Source of the DNA: Litoreibacter halocynthiae
GTDB taxonomy: Bacteria > Pseudomonadota > Alphaproteobacteria > Rhodobacterales > Rhodobacteraceae
Length of the DNA stretch: 64,000 bases
Direction: 5' to 3'
Assembly (NCBI RefSeq): GCF_004365635.1
Contig: NZ_SOBH01000002.1
Span: 620,001 to 684,000, forward strand
A program made the position numbers and the translations under genes. The notes below the pieces were generated by a model. That model did no database searches, was not told the origin of the DNA, and saw only the letters and a program-made list of their open reading frames with translations. The first letter of the stretch is position 1; each line of letters starts with the position of its first letter. Shown here piece after piece: positions 26,265-36,244 of the stretch.

Positions 26265-27004
26265 CCGTAACCCTCGCCCATATCTGGCGGCACCCCGTCA
26301 AATCGCATGGGCGGGAACCGCTGTCAGAGGTATCACTCAACGCCGGCCAGACCATGCCATGGGACCGCACTTGGGCGGTCGCCCATGAGGGTGCGCGTAC
26401 CGACGGTAGCGAGTGGGCTCCGTGTGCGAACTTTTCACGCGGATCAAAAGCCCCCAAGCTGATGGCTATCAATTGCAAATTGGATGAGGCAACGGAGATT
26501 GTGACCTTGTCTCACCCCAATTGCGAGACGATATCCTTGCATCCTGAACGGGACGCAGCACAGCTCGTCGCTTGGGTTCGCCCCTTGATGCCCGAAGATC
26601 GCGCGCAATCGTCTCATGTTGTGCGTGTCAAAGATCGCGGCATGACAGACACCCCCTTCCCGTCCATCTCCATCGCAAACATCGCCACTCACCGCGCAGT
26701 TGAGGCCAAACTGGACACGTCGCTGTCCATGCAACGCTGGCGTGCCAACCTATGGTTGGACGGTTTGGAAGCCTGGGACGAGTTTGACTGGATCGGGAAA
26801 ACCCTCCGCATCGGCGAAGTTGAATTTGCCATCGAGGAACGTATCACCCGCTGTCTCGCCACCACCGCCAACACGGAAACCGGTGAGCGAGACGCAGATA
26901 CCCTCGGCGCGCTCAAATCATGGGGTCACCAAGATTTTGGCATATACGGCGTGGTCAAGAACTCCGGCACGATCCGCCAAGGCGACAAGGCAGAACTCAT
27001 ATGA
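26261..27004 (+). CDS. MOSC domain protein
   Basis: A 247-residue protein starting HIWRHPVKSHGREPLSEV, the beta-barrel N-terminus of the MOSC/mARC family, with a C-terminal MOSC domain (RITRCLATTANTETGERD). That Cys is at the position that binds molybdenum cofactor sulfur in relatives. The substrate is unknown. It starts with GTG overlapping the yidC stop, and its end overlaps yihA by four bases, so it is co-translated with both. Confidence 0.88.
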   Translation: MTVTLAHIWRHPVKSHGREPLSEVSLNAGQTMPWDRTWAVAHEGARTDGSEWAPCANFSRGSKAPKLMAINCKLDEATEIVTLSHPNCETISLHPERDAAQLVAWVRPLMPEDRAQSSHVVRVKDRGMTDTPFPSISIANIATHRAVEAKLDTSLSMQRWRANLWLDGLEAWDEFDWIGKTLRIGEVEFAIEERITRCLATTANTETGERDADTLGALKSWGHQDFGIYGVVKNSGTIRQGDKAELI

Positions 27005-27654
27005 CCAACTTCACCTTCCAAGTTGCCGAAGATCCTACACCCGAAGAAGCTGAAAAAGGCCGTGTCCTTTTCGCAGGGGAAACCGATTTCCTCAAGGGCG
27101 TCGTCGCGATGGACGGAATGCCACCGGCTGACCGTCTCGAAGTCTGCTTTGCAGGCCGTTCCAATGTGGGGAAATCCAGCCTGATCAACGCGCTAACAGG
27201 CCGAAAATCGTTGGCACGGACGTCCAATACTCCCGGTCGCACGCAAGAGATCAACTTCTTCACGCTCGCCGAAAGCCACTACCTGGTAGACCTTCCTGGC
27301 TATGGATTTGCGGAAGCCCCGGTCGCTATTGTGCAAAAATGGCAGCGCTTGTTGAAGGCATACCTGTCCGGTCGCCAAACTTTGCGCCGTGCTTTCGTGC
27401 TGATCGACTCGCGTCACGGCGTGAAACCGGTCGACGAAGAAATCCTGTCTTTGCTGAACAAATCCGCGGTGACCTTTCAAGTTGTGCTGACAAAGACCGA
27501 CAAGCTCAAAAAGGGTGAGCTCGACAAAGTCATCACCCAAGTTAGCACTGCGTTGCAAAAGCATCCTGCCGCCTTCCCCGAGATCGTTTTGACCTCGTCC
27601 GAGAAGGGCATTGGCATCCCGACCCTACGCCACATTATCGGCACGTTGGTTTAA
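27001..27654 (+). CDS. yihA: Ribosome biogenesis GTP-binding protein YihA/YsxC (EngB)
   Basis: Essential-type small GTPase for late 50S assembly, 217 residues. G1 GRSNVGKSSL, G2 NTPGRTQE, G3 DLPGYG, G4 TKTD and G5 SSEKG are all present. The ATG at 27001 overlaps the MOSC stop (ATGA). Confidence 0.96.
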   Translation: MTNFTFQVAEDPTPEEAEKGRVLFAGETDFLKGVVAMDGMPPADRLEVCFAGRSNVGKSSLINALTGRKSLARTSNTPGRTQEINFFTLAESHYLVDLPGYGFAEAPVAIVQKWQRLLKAYLSGRQTLRRAFVLIDSRHGVKPVDEEILSLLNKSAVTFQVVLTKTDKLKKGELDKVITQVSTALQKHPAAFPEIVLTSSEKGIGIPTLRHIIGTLV

Positions 27655-27723
27655 CGCGCCACCGCTTGGCAGCAACAACGTCACACGGTAAACTTATCGA
27701 AATTCGCAACCGACCGGCTCAAC

Positions 27724-28593
27724 ATGAAAAAGCAGACTGCAATGAACAGTAACTGGATTGAAACCGCACAAACCCTGTCGGCCGCATTGCCGTATTTGCA
27801 GCGATATGACGGGGCTATTGTGGTGATCAAACTAGGTGGTCATGCCATGGGCAGCGATGAGGCGATGGACCTGTTTGCGCGCGATGTGGTGCTGATGCAG
27901 CAGGTCGGGGTGAACCCTGTGATCGTCCATGGCGGTGGTCCGATGATCAACGACATGCTGGCGCGGCTTGGTGTTCAATCCGAGTTTGTGAACGGCAAAC
28001 GCGTCACTGATGCCGCGACAGTTGAAGTTGTCGAAATGGTACTTTCCGGATCCGTCAACAAACGCATCGTGCAGGCGATCAACCGTCAAGGCGGGCGCGG
28101 CATTGGTCTTTCGGGCAAGGACGCGGGCATGATCCGCTGTGAGGCCGCCAAACCCGAGCTGGGATTTGTTGGCGAACCCATTGAGGTAAAACCCGATGTG
28201 CTGCGCCAGTTGTTCGAGGCCGAGATTATTCCCGTCATCGCCCCGATCGGCTTTGGCGACGAGGGCGAGACGTTTAACATCAATGGCGACACCGCAGCCG
28301 GTGCCGTCGCCGCAGCACTCAAGGCCGACCGCCTGTTGCTGCTAACAGATGTGGCCGGCGTCAAGGACGCCACCGGTGAAGTGGTGACCGAACTGACCGC
28401 GTCCTACATTCGCAAGCTGACTGCTGACGGTATCATTGCGGGTGGCATGATCCCCAAAACCGAAACAGCGCTGGCGGCACTTGACGGCGGGGTCCGCGCG
28501 GCGGTCATCCTCGACGGGCGTGCACCCAATGCGTGTTTGTTGGAATTGTTCACTCCACACGGCGCTGGCTCGATGATCCGGCAGGACAGTTAA
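27724..28593 (+). CDS. argB: Acetylglutamate kinase
   Basis: Second step of arginine biosynthesis: ATP-dependent phosphorylation of N-acetylglutamate in the cytosol. Amino-acid kinase fold with [21 protein letters not shown], the RV(T)D substrate segment, [15 protein letters not shown] and [11 protein letters not shown]; 289 residues is normal. The ATG at 27724 is used; an in-frame ATG at 27742 is possible, since neither has a strong ribosome-binding site. Confidence 0.96.
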   Translation: MKKQTAMNSNWIETAQTLSAALPYLQRYDGAIVVIKLGGHAMGSDEAMDLFARDVVLMQQVGVNPVIVHGGGPMINDMLARLGVQSEFVNGKRVTDAATVEVVEMVLSGSVNKRIVQAINRQGGRGIGLSGKDAGMIRCEAAKPELGFVGEPIEVKPDVLRQLFEAEIIPVIAPIGFGDEGETFNINGDTAAGAVAAALKADRLLLLTDVAGVKDATGEVVTELTASYIRKLTADGIIAGGMIPKTETALAALDGGVRAAVILDGRAPNACLLELFTPHGAGSMIRQDS

Positions 28594-28664
28594 CCCTTAC
28601 TTATCTGAATATTGCGCCCATGTTACCCTAGCGTCAGCTTAGGTTAATTTTGGATGTATCTATT

Positions 28665-29393
28665 ATGAGTGATGCGACCTCCCAAGACCCGCCTCAAAAG
28701 GCGGAAAAAAAGACATTTCTTGCCCACTTCCTCTCCTTCATTCGCCGCCCGATCGAGTACGGGTTAATTGGCGCTGCCGCCGTATTGGTGATTTGGCTCG
28801 CAGATTCACTTCATGTTTTACCGTTGAAATTCAAAGGCCTGGGAACAGAGGTGGAGTTTGGTAAGAAAGAAAAGACCGTACTCAACAGCAGTGCCGATCA
28901 AGTGGCCGCACTTGAAAATCGGGTGCATAAAATGCAGGGCGAGCTTGCCAAAGTCGTAGATGCAGTACGGGACCAACGCAGGTTGGATGTCACCGCTGCA
29001 GCCGTCGTTGCACTGCCTGAGGACGCCGGAAACGTGTCAAAGGCGACCCTGAGCAATGAGAAAATCGTGCAAGGCACAGGGACTGTTTGGCTCGGCGCTT
29101 TCGATCCCATTATCGGGCGTTGGACCGAACGCTCTGTCACCGAACCCGGTGGCAATCTAGCTGCTCCCGAAGCCTTAAACGGGATAGAAGTGACCTTCGA
29201 GATTGACGTGAACGTGCGCGATGGATTGCCCGAAGCAAACCCGAGTTACTATGGCGCAATCGCGAAAAAGGGTGTCGCCAAGAAGGGATTTACCGCCACG
29301 ATCGTTGGCGATCCCGTGCGCTACGTTCGCCCCACCGGCATACAATATTGGGCAGTCGTCGCGCTCAGCTATGTCGAGGCGTCCGAAGTTTAG
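28665..29393 (+). CDS. Membrane-anchored protein with coiled coil, unknown
   Basis: A 242-residue protein that I do not recognise. A charged N-terminus (residues 1-30) is followed by one membrane helix (residues ~32-50, YGLIGAAAVLVIWLADSL). Next comes a short coiled coil (AALENRVHKMQGELAKVVDAV) and a C-terminal ~110-residue mixed alpha/beta domain with GTVWLGAFDPIIGRWTER, which reads like an SH3-type strand pattern. The ATG at 28665 was chosen over an in-frame TTG at 28650. It stands alone between argB and the hydroxylase gene. Confidence 0.65.
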   Translation: MSDATSQDPPQKAEKKTFLAHFLSFIRRPIEYGLIGAAAVLVIWLADSLHVLPLKFKGLGTEVEFGKKEKTVLNSSADQVAALENRVHKMQGELAKVVDAVRDQRRLDVTAAAVVALPEDAGNVSKATLSNEKIVQGTGTVWLGAFDPIIGRWTERSVTEPGGNLAAPEALNGIEVTFEIDVNVRDGLPEANPSYYGAIAKKGVAKKGFTATIVGDPVRYVRPTGIQYWAVVALSYVEASEV

Positions 29394-29470
29394 TGATTAT
29401 CACGCAGATTTGCCCACTCTGCGGCACGGCACCCCTTGTCAGTTGAAGCCAGCGCCGTAGGTTGAGCCTC

Positions 29471-30265
29471 ATGGAAAACGAAGCTCTCATTCGCCTCGCA
29501 GTTTTTGCAGGCTTGTTCATGTTGTTTGCGGCACTGGAAAGCGTAGCGCCTCGTCGTGACCGCACCCAGACGCGCAAGGCGCGCTGGACGACCAACTGGG
29601 CAATCATCATCATCGACACTGTCACCTTGCGCGCGATGGCAATCTTCCTGCCGCTGCTCGCGGTGGGGGCCGCGTATGACGCCGCGAACAATGGTTGGGG
29701 CTTCTTTAATGCCGTCGATTGGCCCGCTTGGCTGGAGGTTACACTCGCCATTCTGATTCTCGACTTTGCCATCTGGGCCCAGCATCTCATAACCCACAAG
29801 GTGCCGCTGCTGTGGCGGCTGCATCAGGTCCATCACGCCGATGTCGATATCGATGTGACCACAGCCATCCGCTTCCACCCTGTTGAAATCGCATTGTCGA
29901 TGTTGCTGAAAATTGGTCTCGTCTACCTCATGGGCCCTGCGGGTCTTGCCGTGATCCTGTTCGAGATTATTCTAAACGGCACTGCCATGTTCAACCACGC
30001 CAATATCAAGCTGCCCCTGTGGCTCGACGCAATCATGCGCACGGTGCTGGTGACGCCGGATATGCACCGCGTTCACCACTCTGTTCACCGCACCGAGCAT
30101 GACAGCAATTATGGCTTCTCCCTTTCGATCTGGGACCGCATGTTCCGCACCTATATTGCTCAACCGGCCGAAGGGCATGATGAGATGAAAATTGGCCTGC
30201 GTTGGCAAGATGATCGTCCCTCCAAAATCGGCTGGTCGCTTGCCCTGCCGTTTCGAAACAAGTGA
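29471..30265 (+). CDS. Sterol desaturase / fatty acid hydroxylase family protein
   Basis: Integral membrane di-iron enzyme, about 264 residues, four or more helices. The histidine clusters are intact: HLITH, HQVHH with FHPVE, and HRVHHSVHRTEHDSNYGF. Family members hydroxylate or desaturate lipids, carotenoids or sterols; the substrate here is not predictable. The ATG at 29471 has AGG nine bases upstream; an in-frame TTG nine bases earlier is an alternative. The stop overlaps the next gene's GTG. Confidence 0.88.
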   Translation: MENEALIRLAVFAGLFMLFAALESVAPRRDRTQTRKARWTTNWAIIIIDTVTLRAMAIFLPLLAVGAAYDAANNGWGFFNAVDWPAWLEVTLAILILDFAIWAQHLITHKVPLLWRLHQVHHADVDIDVTTAIRFHPVEIALSMLLKIGLVYLMGPAGLAVILFEIILNGTAMFNHANIKLPLWLDAIMRTVLVTPDMHRVHHSVHRTEHDSNYGFSLSIWDRMFRTYIAQPAEGHDEMKIGLRWQDDRPSKIGWSLALPFRNK

Positions 30266-30924
30266 CACTGGATGGCCTTCAGGCCCAGTGTTCTGCCGTA
30301 AATCTCGACATTCTAGGGGCGTTCCACCCCGAATTGGAGGACCTTGCCCCTGAGAGATGCGGCACACTTGTCCTTCTTGGCCCCAAAGAACCGGGTTTCT
30401 GGAACGCCTTCACCAACAGCCCCGAGTGGCAGGACAAATCGCCTGATCCAATGGACCGCTGGTCCACACGTATCGTCACCACACTTGCAAAGCAAACCGG
30501 CGCAACTGCGCTATTCCCCTTTGGCGGCCCACCCTATCAGCCATTTTTCCGCTGGGCTCTCGCCTCTGGTCACGCATGGCAAAGCCCCGTCTCCCTACTT
30601 GTGCACGCTCAGGCGGGGTTAATGGTTTCCTACCGCGGTGCGCTGGCCTTCCGAGAGCGGTTGGAGTTACCGCCCGCCCCCTCCAAGCCATGCGACACCT
30701 GCACCGATCAGCCCTGCCTAACCGCCTGCCCGTCACACGCGCTGACCGGCGCAGGCTATGACGTTCCCAAATGCCACGCCTTCCTCGACACCGACGCAGG
30801 CCGCGAACACCTAACCAACGGCTGCAACGTGCGACGTGCTTGCCCGCTGTCACAAAGCTATGGCAGGGTGGAGGAACAGTCGGCGTATCACATGTCGATC
30901 TTTCATAAGGGGGCCACTGCTTGA
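30262..30924 (+). CDS. Ferredoxin-like iron-sulfur protein
   Basis: A 220-residue protein. The C-terminal ~75 residues carry KPCDTCTDQPCLTACP, then KCHAFL and NGCNVRRACP, a Cys pattern fit for one [4Fe-4S] cluster plus extra ligands, recalling the ferredoxin half of QueG-type proteins. The first ~130 residues match no catalytic family known to me. It starts with GTG and overlaps both neighbours, so it is translationally coupled with a di-iron hydroxylase upstream; an electron-transfer role for that enzyme is tempting but unproven. Confidence 0.75.
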   Translation: MTLDGLQAQCSAVNLDILGAFHPELEDLAPERCGTLVLLGPKEPGFWNAFTNSPEWQDKSPDPMDRWSTRIVTTLAKQTGATALFPFGGPPYQPFFRWALASGHAWQSPVSLLVHAQAGLMVSYRGALAFRERLELPPAPSKPCDTCTDQPCLTACPSHALTGAGYDVPKCHAFLDTDAGREHLTNGCNVRRACPLSQSYGRVEEQSAYHMSIFHKGATA

Positions 30925-31433
30925 AACTCATCCTCACCCGCCACGCCAAATCCAGTTGGGACGATCTGTCACTGGACGATCATGACCGACCCTTGAACGA
31001 AAGGGGCCAGTCAGCAGCGCAGCGGATGGGCAAGTGGATCGAAAGCCGCCGCCACGTGCCGTCACAAGTTATTTCCTCCGACGCCTCCCGCGCTCGGGAA
31101 ACTGCCGAACTGATGATTGATGCAATGGGTGGAGCTCCGAGCCTGACATTGGATGAGGGCCTTTACCACGCCTCCCCCGACACTGTGTTGGCCCGCATCC
31201 AGCGCGCACCCAAGGGCGACCTGATGATCGTCGGTCACAATCCCGGTATCGCGGCGCTTGCGGCGCTGATCGTCGATGTGCGCCCAGCGCATGAGCGCTT
31301 CGGCGTCTATCCGACCACCGCCACTCTGATCATGGAGGTTCCCGTGGAGGATTGGGCGGACCTGAAATACGGCATGGCGCGTGTTGTCCAATTCATTGTT
31401 CCGCGGGAGTTGAAAGAACTCAACACCGCCTGA
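30921..31433 (+). CDS. SixA-like histidine phosphatase
   Basis: A 170-residue phosphohistidine phosphatase-type protein of the histidine phosphatase superfamily: the RHG motif LTRHAKSSW with the catalytic His, SDASRARETAE, and the second His in IVGHNPG. SixA acts on phosphotransfer proteins; the partner is unknown here. It starts with TTG, with AAGGGGG seven bases upstream, and overlaps the previous stop (TTGA). A terminator follows. Confidence 0.88.
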   Translation: MKLILTRHAKSSWDDLSLDDHDRPLNERGQSAAQRMGKWIESRRHVPSQVISSDASRARETAELMIDAMGGAPSLTLDEGLYHASPDTVLARIQRAPKGDLMIVGHNPGIAALAALIVDVRPAHERFGVYPTTATLIMEVPVEDWADLKYGMARVVQFIVPRELKELNTA

Positions 31434-31450
31434 AAAGGCCTGCTCGAACG

Positions 31451-31484
31451 AAAAAAGGCCCCGAACATCGTCGGGGCCTTTTTT
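31451..31484. terminator. Bidirectional intrinsic terminator
   Basis: AAAAAAGGCCCCGA and TCGGGGCCTTTTTT form a near-perfect stem between two convergent genes. A-run and T-run on both sides make it work in either direction, for the SixA-like gene and for aapP. Confidence 0.93.
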
Positions 31485-31509
31485 GTGTCTTGTGTGAAGT
31501 GTGTGAAGT

Positions 31510-32277
31510 TTAGTGGCCGAGGATCTGGCTCAGGAACAGCTGGGTCCGTTCGCTCTTCGGGTTGTTGAAGAATTCCTCCGGCTCGTTCTGCTCCACAATC
31601 TGGCCCGCATCCATGAAGATCACGCGGTTAGCAACCTGACGGGCAAAGCCCATCTCGTGAGTCACGCAAAGCATGGTCATGCCCTCTTCCGCGAGCTCGA
31701 TCATGGTGTCGAGCACCTCCTTGATCATCTCGGGGTCAAGCGCCGAAGTCGGCTCGTCAAACAGCATGATGCGCGGCCGCATGCACAGCGAACGGGCAAT
31801 CGCCACGCGTTGCTGCTGACCGCCGGAAAGCTGGCCGGGATACTTGTCGGCCTGCTCCGGAATCTTCACTTTTTCAAGGAAGTGCATTGCCGTTTCCTCG
31901 GCTTCCTTCTTGGGCGTTTTACGCACCCAAATCGGGGCCAGCGTGCAGTTCTCCAGAATGGTCAGGTGCGGGAACAGGTTGAAGTGCTGGAAGCACATGC
32001 CAACCTCCGACCGGATCTTGTCGATGTTTTTCAGGTCCGATGACAGCACGGTCCCGTCCACAACGATTTTGCCTTTCTGGTGCTCTTCCAGTGCGTTGAT
32101 GCAGCGGATCAGCGTTGATTTACCCGAGCCCGAAGGCCCGCAAATCACGATCCGTTCGCCACGCTGCACCGTCAAGTCAATGTCGCGCAGCACATGGAAG
32201 GTGCCGTACCACTTGTTCATGTTGGTGATCTCGATCGCGACTTCGTCCGAGACCGTCATTTGAGATGTTTGAGCCAT
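31510..32277 (-). CDS. aapP: General L-amino acid ABC transporter, ATP-binding protein
   Basis: Cytosolic ATPase, 255 residues, of a polar amino acid importer. Walker [11 protein letters not shown]-loop CFQHFN, signature LSGGQQQR, Walker [13 protein letters not shown], and H-loop VTHEMGF are intact. It is the last gene of aapJQMP, 13 bases after aapM, with AAGGAG before the ATG. Confidence 0.95.
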   Translation of the reverse strand: MAQTSQMTVSDEVAIEITNMNKWYGTFHVLRDIDLTVQRGERIVICGPSGSGKSTLIRCINALEEHQKGKIVVDGTVLSSDLKNIDKIRSEVGMCFQHFNLFPHLTILENCTLAPIWVRKTPKKEAEETAMHFLEKVKIPEQADKYPGQLSGGQQQRVAIARSLCMRPRIMLFDEPTSALDPEMIKEVLDTMIELAEEGMTMLCVTHEMGFARQVANRVIFMDAGQIVEQNEPEEFFNNPKSERTQLFLSQILGH

Positions 32278-32290
32278 TGTTCAGGTCTCC

Positions 32291-33847
32291 TTAATGGTGG
32301 CTGGTGTTGAGCTGACGCTCGAGCCACTGGGAATATTGCGAGATCGAGTAGCAGACGACGAAGAAGAGCAGGGCACCGAAGCCGTACACTTCCCAATAGA
32401 CACTGGTCCACTCGGTCGAGTTCTGGATGGGGCCACGGATCATGCCCACAAGGTCAAACATCGAAATGATTGAAATCAGCGTGGTGTCCTTAAACAGCCC
32501 CACTGCGATGTTCACGATGCCCGGGATCGAGATCTTCAAAGCCTGTGGCAGGATGATCAGGCGCGTGGCCTGCCCATAGTCCAACCCAAGGCTGTCTGCC
32601 GCCTCATACTGCCCTTTTGGCAGGGCTGCGAGGCCACCGCGGATCACCTCGGCAATGTAGGCCGCCGAGAAGAGCGTGATCATGATGATCACCCGCAAGA
32701 TCAAGTCGAAGTTGGAGCTTGGTGGTAGGAAATATGCCAGCATCACGTTCGCCACGAACAGCAAGGTAATCAGCGGCACGCCACGGATAAACTCGATGAA
32801 CACCACACAGACGCCTTTGATCAGCGGCATCGGTGACTGACGGCCAAGGGCCAGCAAAATGCCCAGCGGGATCGACAGCGAAACACAAATCGTACCGAGC
32901 AGCATGTTGAGCATGAAGCCCCCCATGTCACGCGATGCGACTGCTTGCAGCTCAATCGGAATGATCGAGTTCAATGCCATCCAAATCGGGCTTAGCAGGT
33001 AAACGAAGGCCAGATATCCGAACAGCAGCGAGGCCACGATCGAAACCAACCCGCCATCCTCATAGCTGTTGTAGATTGCATAGCCCACGAAGATTCCCAT
33101 AGGCACGCAGAACACAAAGGTGAAGATTGCCATGATCCAGAACACGCCATAGGCGACTTGTGAGATCACCCCCTCGGTTCCGACAGAGTTCGCGATGAAC
33201 ACCAGCTCCTGCGCCCCGATGAACAGCAGGTAAGCCAAGCCGGCCCCACAGATCACACCGATAACGCCTGAAACGATCTGACGGTTGTTCACCGGAATTT
33301 GGGACGAGATCAGGCGGAAGACCAACATGGTTGCAATAATCAGCCCAAGGATGGTCAGCGGCAGCCATAGCGAGCCACCCCAGATCAACCAGAAAGCCAG
33401 GAAGGGGTAGAAAGCGGTAAACATCAGCAACTTGCGTGGCAGCGAGCTAAACAGCGCAGGCGCGGCGGCCACCAACAACAGCAGAAATGCCAACAAAATA
33501 CGCCAATAACCCTCTGGTGGATATTTGAAGCCGAAGACCAGGTGGTCCCATCGATCAACCAGAACCGCGAAACATGCACCGGTTCCTTTTCCGGCTTCAC
33601 GTAGAATATCAATACATTCCTTGCGGCTACTGGCCTCCCAGACCCCGTTGTAAAACCACGGGAACACGAAGATGGCAAACCGCACCACGACATACAGCGC
33701 AAGCAAGGTCAGGACCGTATTGAAGACACCGGAGAACAGGTTCTCCCGAACCCATTTGACCGCGCCGGCTTCCAGCGCCGGTGGCGGCGATTGCGGGATT
33801 TCCGTTTCACGAACGAAGGCGACGGATTGAGCGTGTGTATCAGACAT
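32291..33847 (-). CDS. aapM: General L-amino acid ABC transporter permease AapM
   Basis: A 518-residue inner-membrane permease with about nine helices. The C-terminal ~220 residues hold the BPD_transp_1 domain, with the EAA-type coupling loop EAADSLGLDYGQATRLIILPQALK. The long N-terminal helical region is characteristic of AapM versus shorter polar amino acid permeases. It follows aapQ by one base and pairs with it as a heterodimer. Confidence 0.94.
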   Translation of the reverse strand: MSDTHAQSVAFVRETEIPQSPPPALEAGAVKWVRENLFSGVFNTVLTLLALYVVVRFAIFVFPWFYNGVWEASSRKECIDILREAGKGTGACFAVLVDRWDHLVFGFKYPPEGYWRILLAFLLLLVAAAPALFSSLPRKLLMFTAFYPFLAFWLIWGGSLWLPLTILGLIIATMLVFRLISSQIPVNNRQIVSGVIGVICGAGLAYLLFIGAQELVFIANSVGTEGVISQVAYGVFWIMAIFTFVFCVPMGIFVGYAIYNSYEDGGLVSIVASLLFGYLAFVYLLSPIWMALNSIIPIELQAVASRDMGGFMLNMLLGTICVSLSIPLGILLALGRQSPMPLIKGVCVVFIEFIRGVPLITLLFVANVMLAYFLPPSSNFDLILRVIIMITLFSAAYIAEVIRGGLAALPKGQYEAADSLGLDYGQATRLIILPQALKISIPGIVNIAVGLFKDTTLISIISMFDLVGMIRGPIQNSTEWTSVYWEVYGFGALLFFVVCYSISQYSQWLERQLNTSHH

Positions 33848-33848
33848 C

Positions 33849-35066
33849 TCAGCGCTCCTGCAATTTCATGGTGTTGTTGTAGATGTTCATGATGAACGAG
33901 ATCGACAGCGAGATGATGAGATAGAACAGCATCAGCAACAGCACTGACTCAATGGCGCGGCCGGTTTGCAGCAAGGTGATGCCACCCAGCGTACCCGTCA
34001 GGTCCATATAGCCCACCGCAATCGCGAGCGAGGAGTTCTTGGTGATGTTGAGATATTGCGAAATCAACGGTGGAATGATGACGCGCAAGGCTTGTGGCAG
34101 AACGACAAGGTTCATGATCCGGCCCGGACGAAGTCCCAATGCCGCTGCAGCTTCGGTTTGGCCTTTGGATACCGCAAGGATACCCGCTCGCACGTTCTCG
34201 GCAATGAAAGCCCCCGTGTAGATCGACAGTGCGAACCACAGGGCAATCAAGGAGCCCAGAATGGTGATGCCACCCCGGAAGTTGAACCCTTTCAAGGCCG
34301 GATATTCCAGCGAGATAGGCGTACCCAAAACAAGCTGCGCCAGGATCACCGGAATGAAGAGAAGCGCCAGCGATGGCCAGAATGTCGGGATCAGCCTGCC
34401 GTGGTCAAACAACTGTTTGCGCGCGTAGCGGCGGAACAGAAATATGCCGATAATCGAGGCAATGAAGACCCCAACCACCAGCAACGACCCCGAACCCCAA
34501 ATCGGTTTGGGCAAGTAGACACCTCGGTTGGTGACTGCAATGGAGTCAAAAAGCCACATGGAGGCCGTTGGTTCGTCCCCACGAAATGCATTCGGAGCCG
34601 GTGCGGCGTTGATCATGATCGAGAAGATGATCAGGATCCAGATCAGAACGGGCACGTTACGGAAAATCTCGACGTAGAATGCCATGATCTTGCGCACCAG
34701 CCAGTTCGGCGACAAGCGCAGCACGCCCGCAACCACCCCGATGATGGTGGCCGTGATACAGCCCAGAAACGCAACAATAAGCGTATTCAGCAGCCCAACC
34801 ATCGCGGCACGGCCGTGGGTATCTTGACTGTCATAGGAAATCGGGCGCTGGTTGATGTCGTATCCGGCCTGCGCGCCGAGGAAGTCGTAAGAGATGTTCA
34901 AACCGGCTTCCGCCAGGTTGCGCACGAGGTTGCCACCAATGAAGGCCATGGTGGCGATGATGGCCACGAGCGCGATGAACTGAAATGTGAGAGAGCGGTA
35001 GCGCGTGTCGTTCAACAGCATCGAAAGCCGGAACGACTCCTTGTGGGGGTCGGCTAATGTCGTCAT
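33849..35066 (-). CDS. aapQ: General L-amino acid ABC transporter permease AapQ
   Basis: A 405-residue permease with about eight membrane helices. The transporter domain begins near residue 90, and the EAA loop TEAAAALGLRPGRIMNLVVLP contacts the ATPase. It forms the channel with AapM. It is separated from aapJ by 141 bases that contain a stem-loop, which would lower permease expression relative to the binding protein. Confidence 0.94.
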   Translation of the reverse strand: MTTLADPHKESFRLSMLLNDTRYRSLTFQFIALVAIIATMAFIGGNLVRNLAEAGLNISYDFLGAQAGYDINQRPISYDSQDTHGRAAMVGLLNTLIVAFLGCITATIIGVVAGVLRLSPNWLVRKIMAFYVEIFRNVPVLIWILIIFSIMINAAPAPNAFRGDEPTASMWLFDSIAVTNRGVYLPKPIWGSGSLLVVGVFIASIIGIFLFRRYARKQLFDHGRLIPTFWPSLALLFIPVILAQLVLGTPISLEYPALKGFNFRGGITILGSLIALWFALSIYTGAFIAENVRAGILAVSKGQTEAAAALGLRPGRIMNLVVLPQALRVIIPPLISQYLNITKNSSLAIAVGYMDLTGTLGGITLLQTGRAIESVLLLMLFYLIISLSISFIMNIYNNTMKLQER

Positions 35067-35169
35067 CTGGGACGTTCCCTGTCTTGGCCGGCGCTTTAGA
35101 ATTGCACGTCATTTGCGCGTGCGGCGCTGCCAGCTCTTTTTTAGTTGGTCTGTTGTCGCAAGATAGGAA

Positions 35170-35195
35170 AAGGGCGCGAACTATGCCGCGCCCTT
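35170..35195 (-). terminator. Intercistronic stem-loop between aapJ and aapQ
   Basis: AAGGGCGCG (35170-35178) pairs with CGCGCCCTT (35187-35195); read on the minus strand a short T-run follows. It lies 12 bases after the aapJ stop. Hairpins after binding-protein genes commonly stabilise that message or partly terminate it. Confidence 0.75.
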
Positions 35196-35207
35196 CCCCA
35201 AATGTTT

Positions 35208-36224
35208 TTACCGGAACGGTGGCGAGTAGATCAGGCCGCCGTCGGTCCACTGTGCGTTCAAGCCACGGGCCAGACCGATTGGGGTCGCAGCACCGATGTT
35301 TTGCTCGAAGATTTCGCCGTAGTTACCAGCAACACCCAGCGCAGCTTTTGCCCAGCCAGCGTCCAGACCCAACATGGAGCCCAGTTCGCCTTCGGTACCC
35401 AGCAGACGGTTGATTTCCGGGTTCTCGGTGCCAGCAGACAGCTCTTCGAGGTTCACAGACGTCACGCCCAGCTCTTCAGCTGCGATAAGTGCGTTCAGTG
35501 TCCAACGCGAGATATCAGCCCATTCGTTGTCGCCGTGACGGACCAGTGGGCCCAGCGGCTCTTTCGAGATGATTTCTGGCAGCAGAACATGTGCCGATGG
35601 ATCTTCGAAGTTTGCACGCTGAGCAGCCAAAGCAGATGCGTCAGTGGTGTAAACGTCACAAGCGCCAGCGATGTACTGCTGAACAGCTTCTGCACCGGTT
35701 TCGATTGGAACTGGCTCATAGGAGATGCTGTTCGCGCGGAAGAAATCCGCCAGGTTCAGCTCGGTAGTCGTACCGGTCTGGATACAAACAGTCGCGCCGT
35801 CCAAGTCTTTTGCGGATGCAACGCCCAGCTCTTTTGGAACCATGAAGCCTTGGCCATCATAGTAGTTAACGCCAATGAATTCGAACTTCAGGTCGACGTC
35901 ACGGGAGAAAGTCCAAGTGGTGTTGCGAGCCAGCAGATCGATCTCGCCAGAAGCCAGCGCGGTAAAGCGTGTCTTGCCAGTTGTCGGAACAAATTCCACT
36001 GCATTGCCGTCACCCAGAACAGCAGCTGCTACAGCGCGGCATACAGCCACGTCGAAACCTTGCCATACGCCGGATGCGTCTGGCTCCGCGAAACCTGGAA
36101 CGCCAGTCGTCACACCGCAGTTCAGCTTGCCGCGTGCTTTAACTTCGTCAAGCGTGGCTGCCGATGCGCCGCCAGCAATGATGCCAGCAACGGTCAGGGC
36201 GCCAAGAAAAACGGATTTTTTCAT
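35208..36224 (-). CDS. aapJ: General L-amino acid ABC transporter, periplasmic binding protein
   Basis: A 338-residue periplasmic binding protein. The signal peptide MKKSVFLGALTVAGIIAGG ends at ASA-A. The mature part has the class 3 solute-binding fold: GKLNCGVTTGVPGFAEPD, GFDVAVCRAVAAAVLG, VEFVPTT and RFTALASGEIDLLARN. The start at 36224 is preceded by AGGAAGAGG. First gene of aapJQMP. Confidence 0.95.
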   Translation of the reverse strand: MKKSVFLGALTVAGIIAGGASAATLDEVKARGKLNCGVTTGVPGFAEPDASGVWQGFDVAVCRAVAAAVLGDGNAVEFVPTTGKTRFTALASGEIDLLARNTTWTFSRDVDLKFEFIGVNYYDGQGFMVPKELGVASAKDLDGATVCIQTGTTTELNLADFFRANSISYEPVPIETGAEAVQQYIAGACDVYTTDASALAAQRANFEDPSAHVLLPEIISKEPLGPLVRHGDNEWADISRWTLNALIAAEELGVTSVNLEELSAGTENPEINRLLGTEGELGSMLGLDAGWAKAALGVAGNYGEIFEQNIGAATPIGLARGLNAQWTDGGLIYSPPFR

Positions 36225-36244
36225 GTTTACCTCTTCCTGATGGT

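Noticed and set aside
33966-35057. 363-residue plus-strand frame opposite aapQ
   Set aside because: Antisense of a permease gene with clear membrane helices and operon context.
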